Shown here piece by piece: positions 26,303-36,206 of a stretch of 64,000 nucleotides of DNA. This DNA comes from CAZVGZ01 sp964627605 (GTDB taxonomy: Bacteria > Latescibacterota > MWCZ01 > CAZVGZ01). Where the stretch lies: assembly GCA_964627605.1 (NCBI GenBank), contig CAZVGZ010000010.1, positions 33,169 through 97,168 of the forward strand, written 5' to 3'. Made by a program: the position numbers and the translations under genes. Position 1 is the stretch's first letter; each line of letters opens with the position of its first letter. Under the pieces are notes generated by a model. The model was not told the DNA's origin, made no database searches, and saw only the letters and a program-made list of their open reading frames with translations.

Positions 26303-26430
26303 GGGGATAGCAGTGCTAGTGCAGCTTGGGGTCCTCTATCGCCCACATCTACTGTTGGATGAAGACTAAATGCATCCTCACGATATTCTTGCCAGTTCGT
26401 ACTTCTGATCCCAGGCACCCACAAGTTTTT

Positions 26431-26742
26431 TCAGGCGCCGCACCGAAACTGCAACGAGGCGCGCCGGGATGGTTCCGATTCTCCGGTAATCTCATCGCAT
26501 CGCAACGTAGGCATATCCTCAATGTTAAGGCTGTAGGCCATGTCGTTCCAGCCGTGATAGATGACTACGATGTCTAGGTCAGACCATCTCAGTCGGTTCC
26601 AAAGGCGTGAGAGGCTCTCAAAAGATGTGTAGCAAGACGAAACTCGGTCCAACACTTCCGAACCTTGGCCGCGTTCGACAAGCACCCGTCCGATCTGGCG
26701 GGTCCATCGCAGTGCCCCCCCTCGGGAAAAGGAGCTCATCAC
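26431..26742 (-). pseudogene. Internal fragment of an SGNH/GDSL-type hydrolase
   Basis: Only a middle portion is recognisable: GRVLVERGQGSEVLDR, CYTSFESLSRLWNRL and LDIVVIYHGWNDMAY. This corresponds to block III (the GxND region) of SGNH hydrolases together with the preceding helix and strand. The nucleophile block GDS and the C-terminal DxxH block are not visible in any nearby frame. The surrounding 26303-27018 stretch holds no other recognisable gene. Confidence 0.5.
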
Positions 26743-27018
26743 TCCTGGTGGTTTGGAGAGCGCGACCGCTGAGGTGTGGACCGTGCCCTAGCTATTGATG
26801 TGAGTCGGGCCATATCTACCAAGCCTGGCTGAACGGACGCTGAACAAGCCGGGTCGAGACCAGACGAACGTCGGTGCAAAGTCGATAGAGACTCGTGCGG
26901 CGATCTCGCCGACAATCGCGCAGACAACAGCGTGGGCGTTGGCGCAGAAATCCTGGGGAGAAGATCATGGCTTGCCGAAGGCCAATACCAGTCGCCTGAC
27001 GAGCCTGAAGCGATTCAG

Positions 27019-29760
27019 TTAGTGAGCATCCAACCAGTTGTTACCAACTCCGAAATCCACTTTCACCGGTACATCGAGTTCCAGAGCAGTCTCCATGTTG
27101 GTGCGGACGAGCTCGGTAAGCAGTTCCACGTCATCGGGATGAACCTCAAAGACGAGTTCATCGTGGACAGTAAGAAGCATCGAAGCGCGAAGGTCAGACG
27201 CCGCGAGATCAAGATCAACAGCGATGAGAGCCACTTTCATCATGTCGGCGGCGGTTCCTTGAATCGGCGTGTTTATCGCCAACCGCTCTCCGGCCCGCTG
27301 GACATTTTTGTTGCGTTGGCTCAATTCTGGTATGTAGCGCCTGCGACCCAGCATTGTTGTGACGTAGCCCTCGGTTCGCGCCTGTTCGATCGCACGGTCC
27401 ATATATCCCCGAACGCCTGGGTACTGGGCAAAATACTGGTCGATGATTTTCGCAGCCTTCGGTCCTGCGATGCCTAGCTGCCTGGACAGCCCGAATGCTG
27501 ACTGTCCGTAGATCAAACCAAAATTGACCGTTTTGGCCTGGCGCCTTAAATCGTCGGTAACGAAGCCTGGGTCCAGATCAAAAATAGCCGACGCCGTCCG
27601 CGTATGAACATCTTCATCTTTGGTAAACGCGTCGAGCAGCCCTGGGTCGCCGGACAGGTGGGCCATGATCCGCAGCTCAATCTGCGAGTAATCCGCCGCC
27701 ATCAACACCCATCCCTCTCTGGGAATAAACGCCTGACGAACGCGGCTGCCCATCTCCGTGCGGATCGGGATGTTCTGGAGATTGGGGTCGCTTGATGACA
27801 GCCGACCTGTTGACGCAACGGCCTGGTTAAAAGAGGTGTGCACCCGACCTGTGTTCGGGTTGACCAGGAGCGGTAGAGCCTCAACGTACGTCGATAGAAG
27901 TTTTGAAAGCTGTCGATATTCAAGCAGAAGCTGAGGCAACCGATCGCCGTGACCGCTAGCCACTAAGTCCTGTAGAACCGTCTCGTCTGTTGAGTATCCG
28001 GTCTTGGTTTTGCGTCCGTAGGGCAGCTTCAATTTCTCAAATAGTATCTGCGCTAACTGCTGTGTGGAATTGAGGTTAAACTGCTCACCGGCGTGGGTAT
28101 AGATCTCTTGGGAGAGTCGTTCTATCTCCGTGGTAAGCTCCTTCGCCATCTCCTCCAGGAAAGGCGCGTCGAGAGTAATGCCATTCTGCTCCATCCGCAG
28201 AAGGCAGGTCACGAGAGGCATCTCCATATCGTCGAAAAGTGATCTGAGTTCTGGGGAGTTGAGCTGAGGTTCAAGCACCTCAAAAATTCGAAATGTGTAG
28301 TCCGCATCTTCGCAGGCGTAGGGAACCGCCTGGGCGACACCCACCTTGTCAAATGTTATCTGCCTTTGCCCCGTGCCTATGAGCCCCTTGATCGGTATCA
28401 TTTCGTGTCCAAGAAGATCCAACGCCAACCGATCCAGATTGTGCCGTCTCTCACCTGGGTCCACGAGATAGGAAGCTATCATTGTGTCGGCGGTGAATCC
28501 TTTGCATTCGAACCCAGCCCCTTCAAGAATCGTTAAATCGTACTTCACGTTTTGCCCTATTTTCACAATCTCAGGATCAGCCAACAGCGGCCCAAGATAC
28601 TCGTGCACAAGCTCTAATTCTACGTTGGGGATATGAACACCCTGTTCTAAATCAAGACTCTCTATATCGCGCTGGTGAGAAATAGGTATGTATCCCGCTA
28701 CCGCCTCTTCGGCACTAAGGGAGATGCCCACCAGTCGGGCTTGCATGGCGTCGAGAGATGTGGTCTCGGTGTCGATGGCGAAGCGGCCTGACAGACGCAT
28801 CTGCGTGCACCATTCACCCAAAGTGTCAGCGGAGATGGCCTGGTAGTCTGTTGGAATTTCTGGTTCGCTTGAAGCCGCGTCGTCGCCTCCTGGCAACTCG
28901 TCCAGAAACCTTGCGAACTCCAATTCTTCGAACAGAGGAGCGACTTTCTCTCGTTTGATCGCAGAGAGAGTGAACCCCTCAAGGTCCAACGCCACCGGCG
29001 CATCTGTGCGTATGGTCACTAAGTCCAGTGACAGCCTGGCTTGATCTGCGAACTCAATGAGATTCTCGCTCACAACCTTGCCTTTGACATCCGCCGCATT
29101 CTCCAGCACAGCCTCAAAGGTGCCATACTGTTGAATTAGGGTCGTCGCAGTTTTTGGACCGACTTTCGGTACACCAGGGATGTTGTCAGATGTGTCACCC
29201 ATAAGCCCCAAAACCTGCGTCACCTGTTCTGGGGGAACGCCAAACTTCTCGACTACGCCCTGTCGATCAACTACTTTCCAGTCGTCGGAGGTTCTGGCAG
29301 GCGCGAGCATTGTAACGTGATCTGTCACCAACTGCATGAAATCTTTGTCGCCAGAAACCATCACTACATCCAGTCCTGCCTCCTCTCCTTGTTTGGCGAG
29401 CGTGCCTATTACGTCATCCGCCTCAAAACCTTCCAATCTTAGAATCGGAATCTCCAACGCCTCGACTATCTGATCAATCCGCGGCAACTGACCTACCATC
29501 TCTTCAGGCATTTTTTCTCTTGTGGCCTTGTAGTCGGCGAACTGCTTGTGGCGAAATGTTGGTGCGGCGGTGTCGAATACGCACGCTAAAAGATCGGGCT
29601 GATATTCGCGGAGTAGTTTGAACAGAGCTGCGGTGAATCCGTAGGGCGCACTGGTCTCTTCGCCTTTGGAGTTGATCAGCGGGCGCTTGATAAATGCAAA
29701 ATAGGCCCGGTAGGCCTGGGCGGTTCCATCGATCAAGTACAGTATCTGCCTATCGCTCAT
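27019..29760 (-). CDS. polA: DNA polymerase I, all three domains
   Basis: PolA fills gaps and removes RNA primers. From ATG 29760 (MSDRQILYLIDGTAQAYRAYFA) the protein is 913 residues; upstream ATGs at 29772 and 29826 are less family-like. The 5'-3' exonuclease occupies about 1-290. The proofreading domain keeps DTETTS, NVKYD and YACEDADYTFRI, so 3'-5' activity should be intact, unlike many PolA proteins. Polymerase motifs A (ADYSQIELR), B (KTVNFGLIYGQSAFGLS) and C (VHDE, 865-868) are complete. This long intact frame argues against a high indel error rate in the sequence. Confidence 0.97.
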   Translation of the reverse strand: MSDRQILYLIDGTAQAYRAYFAFIKRPLINSKGEETSAPYGFTAALFKLLREYQPDLLACVFDTAAPTFRHKQFADYKATREKMPEEMVGQLPRIDQIVEALEIPILRLEGFEADDVIGTLAKQGEEAGLDVVMVSGDKDFMQLVTDHVTMLAPARTSDDWKVVDRQGVVEKFGVPPEQVTQVLGLMGDTSDNIPGVPKVGPKTATTLIQQYGTFEAVLENAADVKGKVVSENLIEFADQARLSLDLVTIRTDAPVALDLEGFTLSAIKREKVAPLFEELEFARFLDELPGGDDAASSEPEIPTDYQAISADTLGEWCTQMRLSGRFAIDTETTSLDAMQARLVGISLSAEEAVAGYIPISHQRDIESLDLEQGVHIPNVELELVHEYLGPLLADPEIVKIGQNVKYDLTILEGAGFECKGFTADTMIASYLVDPGERRHNLDRLALDLLGHEMIPIKGLIGTGQRQITFDKVGVAQAVPYACEDADYTFRIFEVLEPQLNSPELRSLFDDMEMPLVTCLLRMEQNGITLDAPFLEEMAKELTTEIERLSQEIYTHAGEQFNLNSTQQLAQILFEKLKLPYGRKTKTGYSTDETVLQDLVASGHGDRLPQLLLEYRQLSKLLSTYVEALPLLVNPNTGRVHTSFNQAVASTGRLSSSDPNLQNIPIRTEMGSRVRQAFIPREGWVLMAADYSQIELRIMAHLSGDPGLLDAFTKDEDVHTRTASAIFDLDPGFVTDDLRRQAKTVNFGLIYGQSAFGLSRQLGIAGPKAAKIIDQYFAQYPGVRGYMDRAIEQARTEGYVTTMLGRRRYIPELSQRNKNVQRAGERLAINTPIQGTAADMMKVALIAVDLDLAASDLRASMLLTVHDELVFEVHPDDVELLTELVRTNMETALELDVPVKVDFGVGNNWLDAH

Positions 29761-29901
29761 GTTACGATCCATCCGTTGGGAGTTTTGCCTAGTGAGACGG
29801 TACCGAGACGCATGGCGTGGGGTCAATGTTGCCCGGTTGGGTATTGCTGGTCAATGTGAGTCGTTTACCGAAAAACAGAACAAAGAGTGCCTGGCAGACA
29901 G

Positions 29902-30729
29902 TCATCTTCCAGCGGATTTGGCTGCTTGATACAGGCTCAGCGCCTCGGGCATACTGTCTTGAAGATCGGCTATCCTGGTTGCTTCATGCGGGTGGGTTGA
30001 AAGTATTTCCGGGGGTTTGCCCTGACTGGCTTCTGCCATTCTCTCCCACAGCCCCACAGCCGCCCGCGGGTTGTACCCGGCGTCGGCAGCCAGCATAATC
30101 CCCAAACGGTCTGCCTCGGTCTCATGCTTGCGTGAGAACGGAAGCATGGCCCCAACACTCACCCCAACACCCAACGCACCCATGACCCCGTCCCTGCCCG
30201 CTGGCGACATGTCGCCAAGCGATTCGCCCACTATCAGCATCCCGAAATTTATGAGGCGTGCCTGGCTCATCCGCTCCGCTCCGTGGTGAGCAATTGCATG
30301 GGCAACCTCATGACCAACAACCGCCGCCAAGCTCGCTTCATCCTGCGTTATCGGGAGAAGGCCGGTATAGACAGCCATTTTCCCGCCAGGAAGACACCAA
30401 GCGTTTGCCGTTTCGGGCTCATCGATGAGAGCAATCTGCCAATTGAACTGTTCGGCGGGATCGGGGAACAGACGTATCGCAGCCTCTGCGATTCTCTGTC
30501 CCAAACGGGCAACCATCAGCGCTTTATGACCGTCTGTGACCAGCTCAATATCACCAAGAACCTGCTCGTAAGCCTGATCTCCGAGTTGGATCTCCTGCTT
30601 CGCAGACATCATGTTGAGCTGCACCCGACCGGTGCCTGGTACTCGGGCGCATCCGCTCAAAACCAGAACGAACGCCAACGACATGCCTGCTCGCACCAAA
30701 CGGTTCACTAGCTCTGTCCTGATTATCAC
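29902..30729 (-). CDS. M48-family zinc metalloprotease, predicted lipoprotein (BepA/LoiP-like)
   Basis: The 275-residue protein has a lipobox LSGC (Cys27) and the zinc motif HEVAH at 140-144, with the third ligand Glu203 in ETEAD. These features place it with periplasmic or outer-membrane-attached M48 proteases that clear or assist misassembled outer-membrane proteins. The GTG start lies within the GTGA overlap with the upstream phosphoesterase gene (30726-30729), indicating translational coupling. The C-terminal ILSTHPHEATRIADL is typical of the family. No TPR repeats follow, unlike BepA. Confidence 0.9.
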   Translation of the reverse strand: MIIRTELVNRLVRAGMSLAFVLVLSGCARVPGTGRVQLNMMSAKQEIQLGDQAYEQVLGDIELVTDGHKALMVARLGQRIAEAAIRLFPDPAEQFNWQIALIDEPETANAWCLPGGKMAVYTGLLPITQDEASLAAVVGHEVAHAIAHHGAERMSQARLINFGMLIVGESLGDMSPAGRDGVMGALGVGVSVGAMLPFSRKHETEADRLGIMLAADAGYNPRAAVGLWERMAEASQGKPPEILSTHPHEATRIADLQDSMPEALSLYQAAKSAGR

Positions 30730-31658
30730 TCGGAAAACTCGCTCGATCCAGGCAGATGAACCGGTGTATCTGCTACCGAACCATCAGCCAAACGGCAGTA
30801 GGTGTCATACCCTCGCACGCCCTGGGTCACCCGTATGATCCGACCACCCCGCTGAAAACCATCTTTCCCGTAGGCACCGTACCCTGTCCCACGCCCATAG
30901 CACAGGTCCACCCCATCCAACGTGCCGATGTAATCGTTGATATGTTCGTGCCCAACGAAAACCGCTTGCACGCGATCGTTGGTTTTGAGCTCATCAAACA
31001 GCCCGGTGTCCTTGCCCTGCTCGCAGACGTCTTCATACTTGTATCCAGTGCATGCCTCTTGATCCCATACTGTACGGTACTGCGGCAACGGAATATGGAC
31101 GAACATCAAACCGGTGACTTGCTCGCTATAATCGACCGCCAACCTGTCGGCTTCCGACGAAAACCAAGCGACCTGATCCTCCTTGATCCAATCGTATCCG
31201 GTCTGAAGCGGGCCATTGCCGGACGAACCTGAGTCAATACTCCAGATCATGGCGACTATTTTCGACCCATCGCAACTATAGACCTGGAGCACGTAGCTGC
31301 CACTGCCCCAGATGTCTTTAGGACCGGGCTCAAACAAGCAAGAAAAACTGGTGGCCAACACGGCGTCGATATCGTCTTTTGGATAGCATTCCGGGTCGTG
31401 GTTGCCATAGACGAACGTCCAAGGCACGCCAGTATTGTCAAAATAGTCAACCACCCGCCGCCAGTGCCCGTCAACATTCTCACGGGTGTGTACAATGTCT
31501 CCGGTAAGAATTACGAAATCCGGCTCGTCAGCCGTCAGAACAGTATCACAGGCGGCGTAGGTGTTGGCGTCGGCCTCCTCCTCGCCTTTGATATGCATGT
31601 CGGTGAACTGTGCGATGATGAAAGTGCCATCTTCTCGGCACCTGAGGTTCTCGTGCAT
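30726..31658 (-). CDS. Calcineurin-like metallophosphoesterase
   Basis: The 310-residue protein carries all five metal-binding blocks: DMH (FTDMHI), GDIV, GNHD, VHIP and GHEHIND. Such proteins hydrolyse phosphomonoesters or diesters (sugar phosphates, nucleotides, glycerophosphodiesters). There is no signal peptide, suggesting a cytoplasmic site. An SD GGAG lies five bases before the ATG. The 3' end overlaps the M48 protease by 4 bp. The coupling of a phosphoesterase to an envelope protease is unusual and its meaning is unclear. Confidence 0.9.
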   Translation of the reverse strand: MHENLRCREDGTFIIAQFTDMHIKGEEEADANTYAACDTVLTADEPDFVILTGDIVHTRENVDGHWRRVVDYFDNTGVPWTFVYGNHDPECYPKDDIDAVLATSFSCLFEPGPKDIWGSGSYVLQVYSCDGSKIVAMIWSIDSGSSGNGPLQTGYDWIKEDQVAWFSSEADRLAVDYSEQVTGLMFVHIPLPQYRTVWDQEACTGYKYEDVCEQGKDTGLFDELKTNDRVQAVFVGHEHINDYIGTLDGVDLCYGRGTGYGAYGKDGFQRGGRIIRVTQGVRGYDTYCRLADGSVADTPVHLPGSSEFSE

Positions 31659-31683
31659 ATATGCTCCGTAACGTATAGTTAGC

Positions 31684-32727
31684 TTACGATGACTGGTCTA
31701 CGCCAATAGTTTCGAGCCAGAGTGGCCTCATCGCCTCCCAACAATACTGATCTAACGAGGCCTGCGCTTTGGTTGCATGGTCACGCGCTATTTCTGGATT
31801 ATCGAGCAGAAACAGAACCTCTCTCGCCAAAGCTTCGTGGTCGCCCATCGGCACCAGTCTACCACTTCGGCCGTGCTCTATCATATAGGGAATGCCTCCA
31901 GCGTCAGTGCTCACCACGGGGACACCGAACAGAAACGCCTCCAGCAACGCCCCTGGCATGTTGTCAACATCTGATGAGTTGACGCAGATATCTGCGGACC
32001 GATACAGGTCGTGCATCTGAGCACGATTTTGCCATCCCAAGAATTCGATATTGGGTACCGCCAAATCGCTTACCAGCTTACGAAGCGGTTTTTCGCGGTT
32101 GCCCCTTCCAGCTAGGAGCAGTTTCGCATTCGGTCTGTTTTTTTGTACTTCTTGAAACGCCCGTAGGGTACAACCGACATTGTAGTAGGATCCCAGCCCG
32201 CGCGTCATCACCAGACGTGGCGAATCAGGATCGGGCGTTTTTGGCTCTTCTTGGGGTACATCTGCCTCAAAAAGGTCCGGCACGAGCTTCGTGGCTACAC
32301 CAAACCTCTCGAACACATCCCTGAGAAATCCAGATTGTACGGTAACTACATCGGCCATCCTGAGCCACCTAAGCCCAGCCTCTCCGGTGCGTTCGAACAC
32401 CTCCAGCGCTGAACCGCCTTTGTAGGTGACGATGACCCTCTTACCGGCGCGCTTTGCCCACCAGATTATCGGTGCCGACATCGTGAAATAGCTGGTGTAG
32501 CAGCAGGTCTGGACATTGACTACGTCTACCGCATCTTTCACGGCCAGCCAGCGTTTCCACATCGCCAGATCGCGGGCGACAACGATATTTCGGTTGAGGT
32601 TGGTAGGGACCCGATGAACGTCGATGCCGTCTTGTTCTAGATACCTCGCCAGGATCTCCGCCTGGTGGGCCATCCCTCCCAAAGGTGGGGGGAACGGGCC
32701 CACCATCGCCATCTGCATCATCGCCAT
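31684..32727 (-). CDS. Glycosyltransferase family 4
   Basis: The 347-residue GT-B protein opens with MVGPFPPPLGGMAHQAEILARYL, the acceptor-side loop of GT4 enzymes. It has PRLVMTRGLGSYYNVGC, LLLAGRGN, IEFLGW and the nucleotide-sugar binding block NMPGALLEAFLFGVPVVSTDAGGIPYMIEHG. It probably transfers a sugar from a nucleotide donor in glycan synthesis. The ATG at 32727 directly follows the stop of the aldolase gene; several in-frame ATGs follow, so the exact start is uncertain by up to 8 codons. Confidence 0.88.
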   Translation of the reverse strand: MAMMQMAMVGPFPPPLGGMAHQAEILARYLEQDGIDVHRVPTNLNRNIVVARDLAMWKRWLAVKDAVDVVNVQTCCYTSYFTMSAPIIWWAKRAGKRVIVTYKGGSALEVFERTGEAGLRWLRMADVVTVQSGFLRDVFERFGVATKLVPDLFEADVPQEEPKTPDPDSPRLVMTRGLGSYYNVGCTLRAFQEVQKNRPNAKLLLAGRGNREKPLRKLVSDLAVPNIEFLGWQNRAQMHDLYRSADICVNSSDVDNMPGALLEAFLFGVPVVSTDAGGIPYMIEHGRSGRLVPMGDHEALAREVLFLLDNPEIARDHATKAQASLDQYCWEAMRPLWLETIGVDQSS

Positions 32728-33507
32728 CTATTTCGAGCCGGTTGCATCCAGTTGATCCAGGTCGCCACTTGAGTTCCGAAGGGCCGCCAGAATGCCACCA
32801 AAATCGCCTCCCCACGGAATCATGGACGCACCCAATTCACGTCGGTGAGTCAAATCTTCAATGGTCCCGGCGGTGATACCCCACCGTTTTCCGTGTTTTG
32901 CCGCCGCAGCCCGTACTGTTTCAATCGCGTCGTCCAGTGTCGCGCCTGTTTCAGAATGCTCAAGCCTCAAACTCAGGTCCGCTGGCCCGACAAACAGCAG
33001 ATCCACACCGTCAATGGCAGCGATAGCTTCAGCGTTTTCTACCGCTTCAGGTGTCTCGATCTGGCAGACCAGGAACGTCTCCTTATTGGCATCGGCAACG
33101 AATGTTTCCGGGTCGTCGAAAGTAAACCCTACATCAAACCCCGCGCCGTCGAGACCTCTGTCGCCAACAGGTGGGAACTTCATCGAATCGACGATCATCT
33201 GCGCCTTCTCCGGCGTCGAACAGTGCGGGATCATAAACCCGCTCGCGCCGTCTTCCAAATAGCGGTATAATCGGGTCTTTTCGAGCGTCGGGGTGCGGAT
33301 CATTATGTCCACATCCACCGCATGAGCGTATGCCAACAGCATCTGGACTTCACGGTCGGACATAGCCCTGTGTTCCAGATCCAGCCAAATTCCGTCATAG
33401 CCAAATTGTTGGGCCATTTTTACAAACGCCGGTATCACATGCCCCAAACTCGCCATGCGGGCGAACTGACCAGAACGTAGCTTGGTGGCAACTTTGCTTT
33501 TGCGCAT
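32728..33507 (-). CDS. HpcH/HpaI-type class II aldolase (2-keto-3-deoxy sugar-acid aldolase-like)
   Basis: Members cleave 2-keto-3-deoxy acids to pyruvate plus an aldehyde using a divalent metal. The 259-residue TIM barrel has WLDLEHRAMS near the start, the metal-binding Glu in CQIETPEAVENAEAI and GVDLLFVGPADLS with the metal-binding Asp. A sugar-acid dehydratase at 12933 could supply such a keto-deoxy acid, but the genes are 20 kb apart, so a shared pathway is only inferred. The end abuts the GT4 start. Confidence 0.88.
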   Translation of the reverse strand: MRKSKVATKLRSGQFARMASLGHVIPAFVKMAQQFGYDGIWLDLEHRAMSDREVQMLLAYAHAVDVDIMIRTPTLEKTRLYRYLEDGASGFMIPHCSTPEKAQMIVDSMKFPPVGDRGLDGAGFDVGFTFDDPETFVADANKETFLVCQIETPEAVENAEAIAAIDGVDLLFVGPADLSLRLEHSETGATLDDAIETVRAAAAKHGKRWGITAGTIEDLTHRRELGASMIPWGGDFGGILAALRNSSGDLDQLDATGSK

Positions 33508-33555
33508 TGGCGGTTTCCGAATCCGGTTAGAACTCTCAGGTGGGTCGATAGATTT

Positions 33556-34488
33556 TCAACTGACGTTCCTGTTGCGGGCAATATATTGCCTCAAGTACTG
33601 AGCGCTTTGGCGAAGAGCAAGCACGCGCCTCTCCAAGGTTCCTTCGTATGCCCGGTCCTCAACTTCAACCACGACAGGCCCATCATAGCCAACATCGTTC
33701 AACCCAGCAATAAACCGCCCCCAATCGACATCACCCAACCCAGGCAGTTTGGGGGTGTGGTGGCTGTTGGGCTCTGCGAGTATCCCGACATCGTCCAGTC
33801 GGTCGTGATCGATCCTGACGTCTTTGGCGTGCACATGAAAAATCCGCCCTGAAAACTCCTTGAGCGGTCGAATGTAGTCGATACGTTGCCACACAAGGTG
33901 GGACGGATCGTAGTTGAGTCCAAAATTTGGGCTGGGAATCTCGTCAAACATCCGCCTCCAGATAGCCGGAGAGTGTGCCAGATTGTTGCCGCCGGGCCAC
34001 TCATCACCCGTGAAAAACATCGGGCAGTTCTCTATGCCCACTCTCACCCCGCGCTCCTCAGCATAGCCGATCAACGATCGCCAAACCTGAAGGAATTTTG
34101 GCCAGTTCTGGTCGACGGTGAGTGTTCGGTCACGGCCAACGAACGTGTTGACTGTATCGACCCCAAGGTGGGCGGCGGCGTCGATCACCTTTTTTAGATG
34201 ATCCACCGACACTGTCGCTTCGGTTTCGTCTGCCGCAAGAGGGTTGGGATAGTAGCCAAGCCCGCTGATTTCGGTTCCGGCAGCCTCCATGACGCCGTTG
34301 ACTTTTCTGGCGTCCGCCTCGTTGAAACTGGTCGTGTCAATATGAGCGACGCCTGCGTAGCGCCGGTCCGCTTCACCTGGCGGCCAACACATCAGCTCGA
34401 CGCTGTCGTACCCCTCCTCAGCGGCGCAAGCGACCACCTGCTCCAAATTCAGATCGGGCAGAATCGCACTGACAAACCCCAATGTCAT
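33556..34488 (-). CDS. Sugar phosphate isomerase/epimerase (xylose-isomerase-like TIM barrel)
   Basis: The 310-residue protein belongs to the AP-endonuclease-2/xylose-isomerase-like barrel family. It shows VELMCWPPGE, GVRVGIENCPMF with a metal-binding Glu, NFGLNYDPSHLVWQ with Asp and His, HVHAKD and the final VVEVEDRAYEG. Metal ligands appear complete. Such enzymes isomerise or epimerise sugars and cyclitols; the substrate is unknown. GGAGG lies seven bases before the ATG. Neighbouring deacetylase and aldolase genes suit carbohydrate use. Confidence 0.88.
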   Translation of the reverse strand: MTLGFVSAILPDLNLEQVVACAAEEGYDSVELMCWPPGEADRRYAGVAHIDTTSFNEADARKVNGVMEAAGTEISGLGYYPNPLAADETEATVSVDHLKKVIDAAAHLGVDTVNTFVGRDRTLTVDQNWPKFLQVWRSLIGYAEERGVRVGIENCPMFFTGDEWPGGNNLAHSPAIWRRMFDEIPSPNFGLNYDPSHLVWQRIDYIRPLKEFSGRIFHVHAKDVRIDHDRLDDVGILAEPNSHHTPKLPGLGDVDWGRFIAGLNDVGYDGPVVVEVEDRAYEGTLERRVLALRQSAQYLRQYIARNRNVS

Positions 34489-34503
34489 CAGCCCACCTCC
34501 ACG

Positions 34504-35241
34504 TCAGCGGCTGTCACGGATCCAGCGACCAACTTTGACCACCGAATCTGTCCATATCCGTTTGCGGTTGGCAACCAGGTACTCTAGTAGCTCCCTAAGC
34601 GCTCCGATCCCCACTCCGAGACCACCAGGCCCGACATTGTGGAAAGTCAGCACAACCCATCTGCCCTGACCGGCTGCGACCTCGGCCCATTCAACTAGTT
34701 GGCCCGCAGACGGTTGCGATGGCATGTAGGACCAGATCGCCGCCAAGTCTGTGCTGAGCGGATCGTTGGGGAAATCGCCGATCCCTCGGCCTATGTTGTA
34801 ATGTTTGGCAACCACAGGAACATAGCTGGTCCGCTCGCCGCCAACACCGACATGCGTCTCGCCGCACGGGTAGGCAAAAGAGTGCTCTGTTTGGTCCGGC
34901 AACCCCTCTTCAATCCGCCTCTTAGCGCTGACGATCTCACTACTGATGTCGTCAAGGCTCATCTCGTCAAGGCATGGACGGCTGAACCCAAAATTCGCCG
35001 AACAGGGGTGGGTCATGCTGTGATTACCGATCTCATGCCCGGCCCGAACCGCCTCGCGCCACGCGGATGCGGCCCGATCAAATGGGCCACCTTCGTTCAT
35101 GGGCACATAGAACGTAGCAGGGAGATCATACTCGGCCAGGATCGGTATCGCCAGATCAACATTCGATTCGCCGCCGTCGTCGAACGAAATAGACAACGCA
35201 CCGAGCGCCTGATCGGACCATTTGAAAGAGATATCACTCAC
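34504..35241 (-). CDS. Polysaccharide deacetylase (NodB-like)
   Basis: The 245-residue protein has the NodB core: motif 1 SFDDGG near residue 19 (catalytic Asp plus metal Asp) and motif 2 HEIGNHSMTHP with the two metal-binding His residues. A downstream FAYPCGET matches the motif 3 region. These proteins remove N- or O-acetyl groups from polysaccharide or act on related amide/ester bonds. No signal peptide is present, so a cytoplasmic substrate is possible. The start is GTG with GGAG seven bases upstream. Confidence 0.87.
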   Translation of the reverse strand: MSDISFKWSDQALGALSISFDDGGESNVDLAIPILAEYDLPATFYVPMNEGGPFDRAASAWREAVRAGHEIGNHSMTHPCSANFGFSRPCLDEMSLDDISSEIVSAKRRIEEGLPDQTEHSFAYPCGETHVGVGGERTSYVPVVAKHYNIGRGIGDFPNDPLSTDLAAIWSYMPSQPSAGQLVEWAEVAAGQGRWVVLTFHNVGPGGLGVGIGALRELLEYLVANRKRIWTDSVVKVGRWIRDSR

Positions 35242-35310
35242 AAAGCCACTCCAGCTCTCGTAGCGGTCGCGTCACACTATAATCACAGAACAAAAACAGG
35301 ACTTTGGGTT

Positions 35311-36126
35311 CTATCCGAGCGCTACATCCAGCGTCATCATCACCGTGAACCCCAACATCGCACCAATCGTCGCGACATCGGTGTTTTTTTCCAACTGGGA
35401 TTCTGGGATCAACTCCTCCACCACGACAAAGATCATGGCCCCTGCTGCGAATGCCAACGCGTAGGGTAGGATAGGCCGCATCAGCAAGACAGCAGCGGCT
35501 CCCAATACGCCAGCTATCGGCTCGACCATACCAGAGGCCTGACCGTACCCAAAACTTTTCAGCCGCGACATGCCTTCCCGTCGCAGTGGAACCGATACAG
35601 CAGCTCCTTCGGGAAAATTCTGTATCCCGATCCCCAACGCCAAGGCGATTGCCCCTGCCAAAGTCGCCGACGGTAGCCCAGCTGCTACAGCGCCAAAAGC
35701 AACTCCGACAGCCAACCCTTCAGGGATGTTGTGGAGCGTGATGGCCAGTACCAGCAGAACACTCCTGTGCCAACTCGTTTTTGGGCCTTCGGCATCCTCG
35801 GTGGCAAACCCCAAATGGAGGTGGGGAATCAGTTTATCCACCCCCCACAGAAACGCCCCACCTGCCATGAACCCCACCGCGGCGGGAACCCAAGCAGGCA
35901 GACTTGATCCCTCAGACATCTCTATCGCAGGTGCCAACAGCGACCAGAAACTTGCGGCGATCATGACGCCAGCCGCAAATCCGAGCATGGCGTCGAGCAC
36001 CTTGCGGTTTATGCTTTTGAAAAAGAAAACAGCGCTGGCACCCAACGCTGTGATGAGCCATGTAAACAGTGTCGCCACCAACGCCTGAACCACCGGATGT
36101 AGCTCCACAAACCAATCTATTAGCAC
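35311..36126 (-). CDS. ZIP-family metal transporter (ZupT-like)
   Basis: The protein (271 residues) has about eight membrane helices and the two metal-site helices HNIPEGLAVGVAFG and GIQNFPEGAAVSVP characteristic of ZIP zinc/iron permeases. A His-rich cytosolic loop (KLIPHLHLG) lies between helices 3 and 4. The GTG at 36126 is preferred over an in-frame GTG at 36177 because GGAGGA lies seven bases before it and the first helix then begins near residue 10. It probably imports divalent metals into the cytoplasm. Confidence 0.9.
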   Translation of the reverse strand: MLIDWFVELHPVVQALVATLFTWLITALGASAVFFFKSINRKVLDAMLGFAAGVMIAASFWSLLAPAIEMSEGSSLPAWVPAAVGFMAGGAFLWGVDKLIPHLHLGFATEDAEGPKTSWHRSVLLVLAITLHNIPEGLAVGVAFGAVAAGLPSATLAGAIALALGIGIQNFPEGAAVSVPLRREGMSRLKSFGYGQASGMVEPIAGVLGAAAVLLMRPILPYALAFAAGAMIFVVVEELIPESQLEKNTDVATIGAMLGFTVMMTLDVALG

Positions 36127-36206
36127 AGGAGTATCCTCCGCTGTTGGTGTGGCAATCGGCCTCTCCGCCGTTCCCACGCATCCAACGTTATTGGACTAGA
36201 CCAAAC

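Noticed and set aside
26932..27477. 181-residue plus-strand open frame
   Set aside because: It is antisense to the conserved polymerase domain of polA and has no family-like features.
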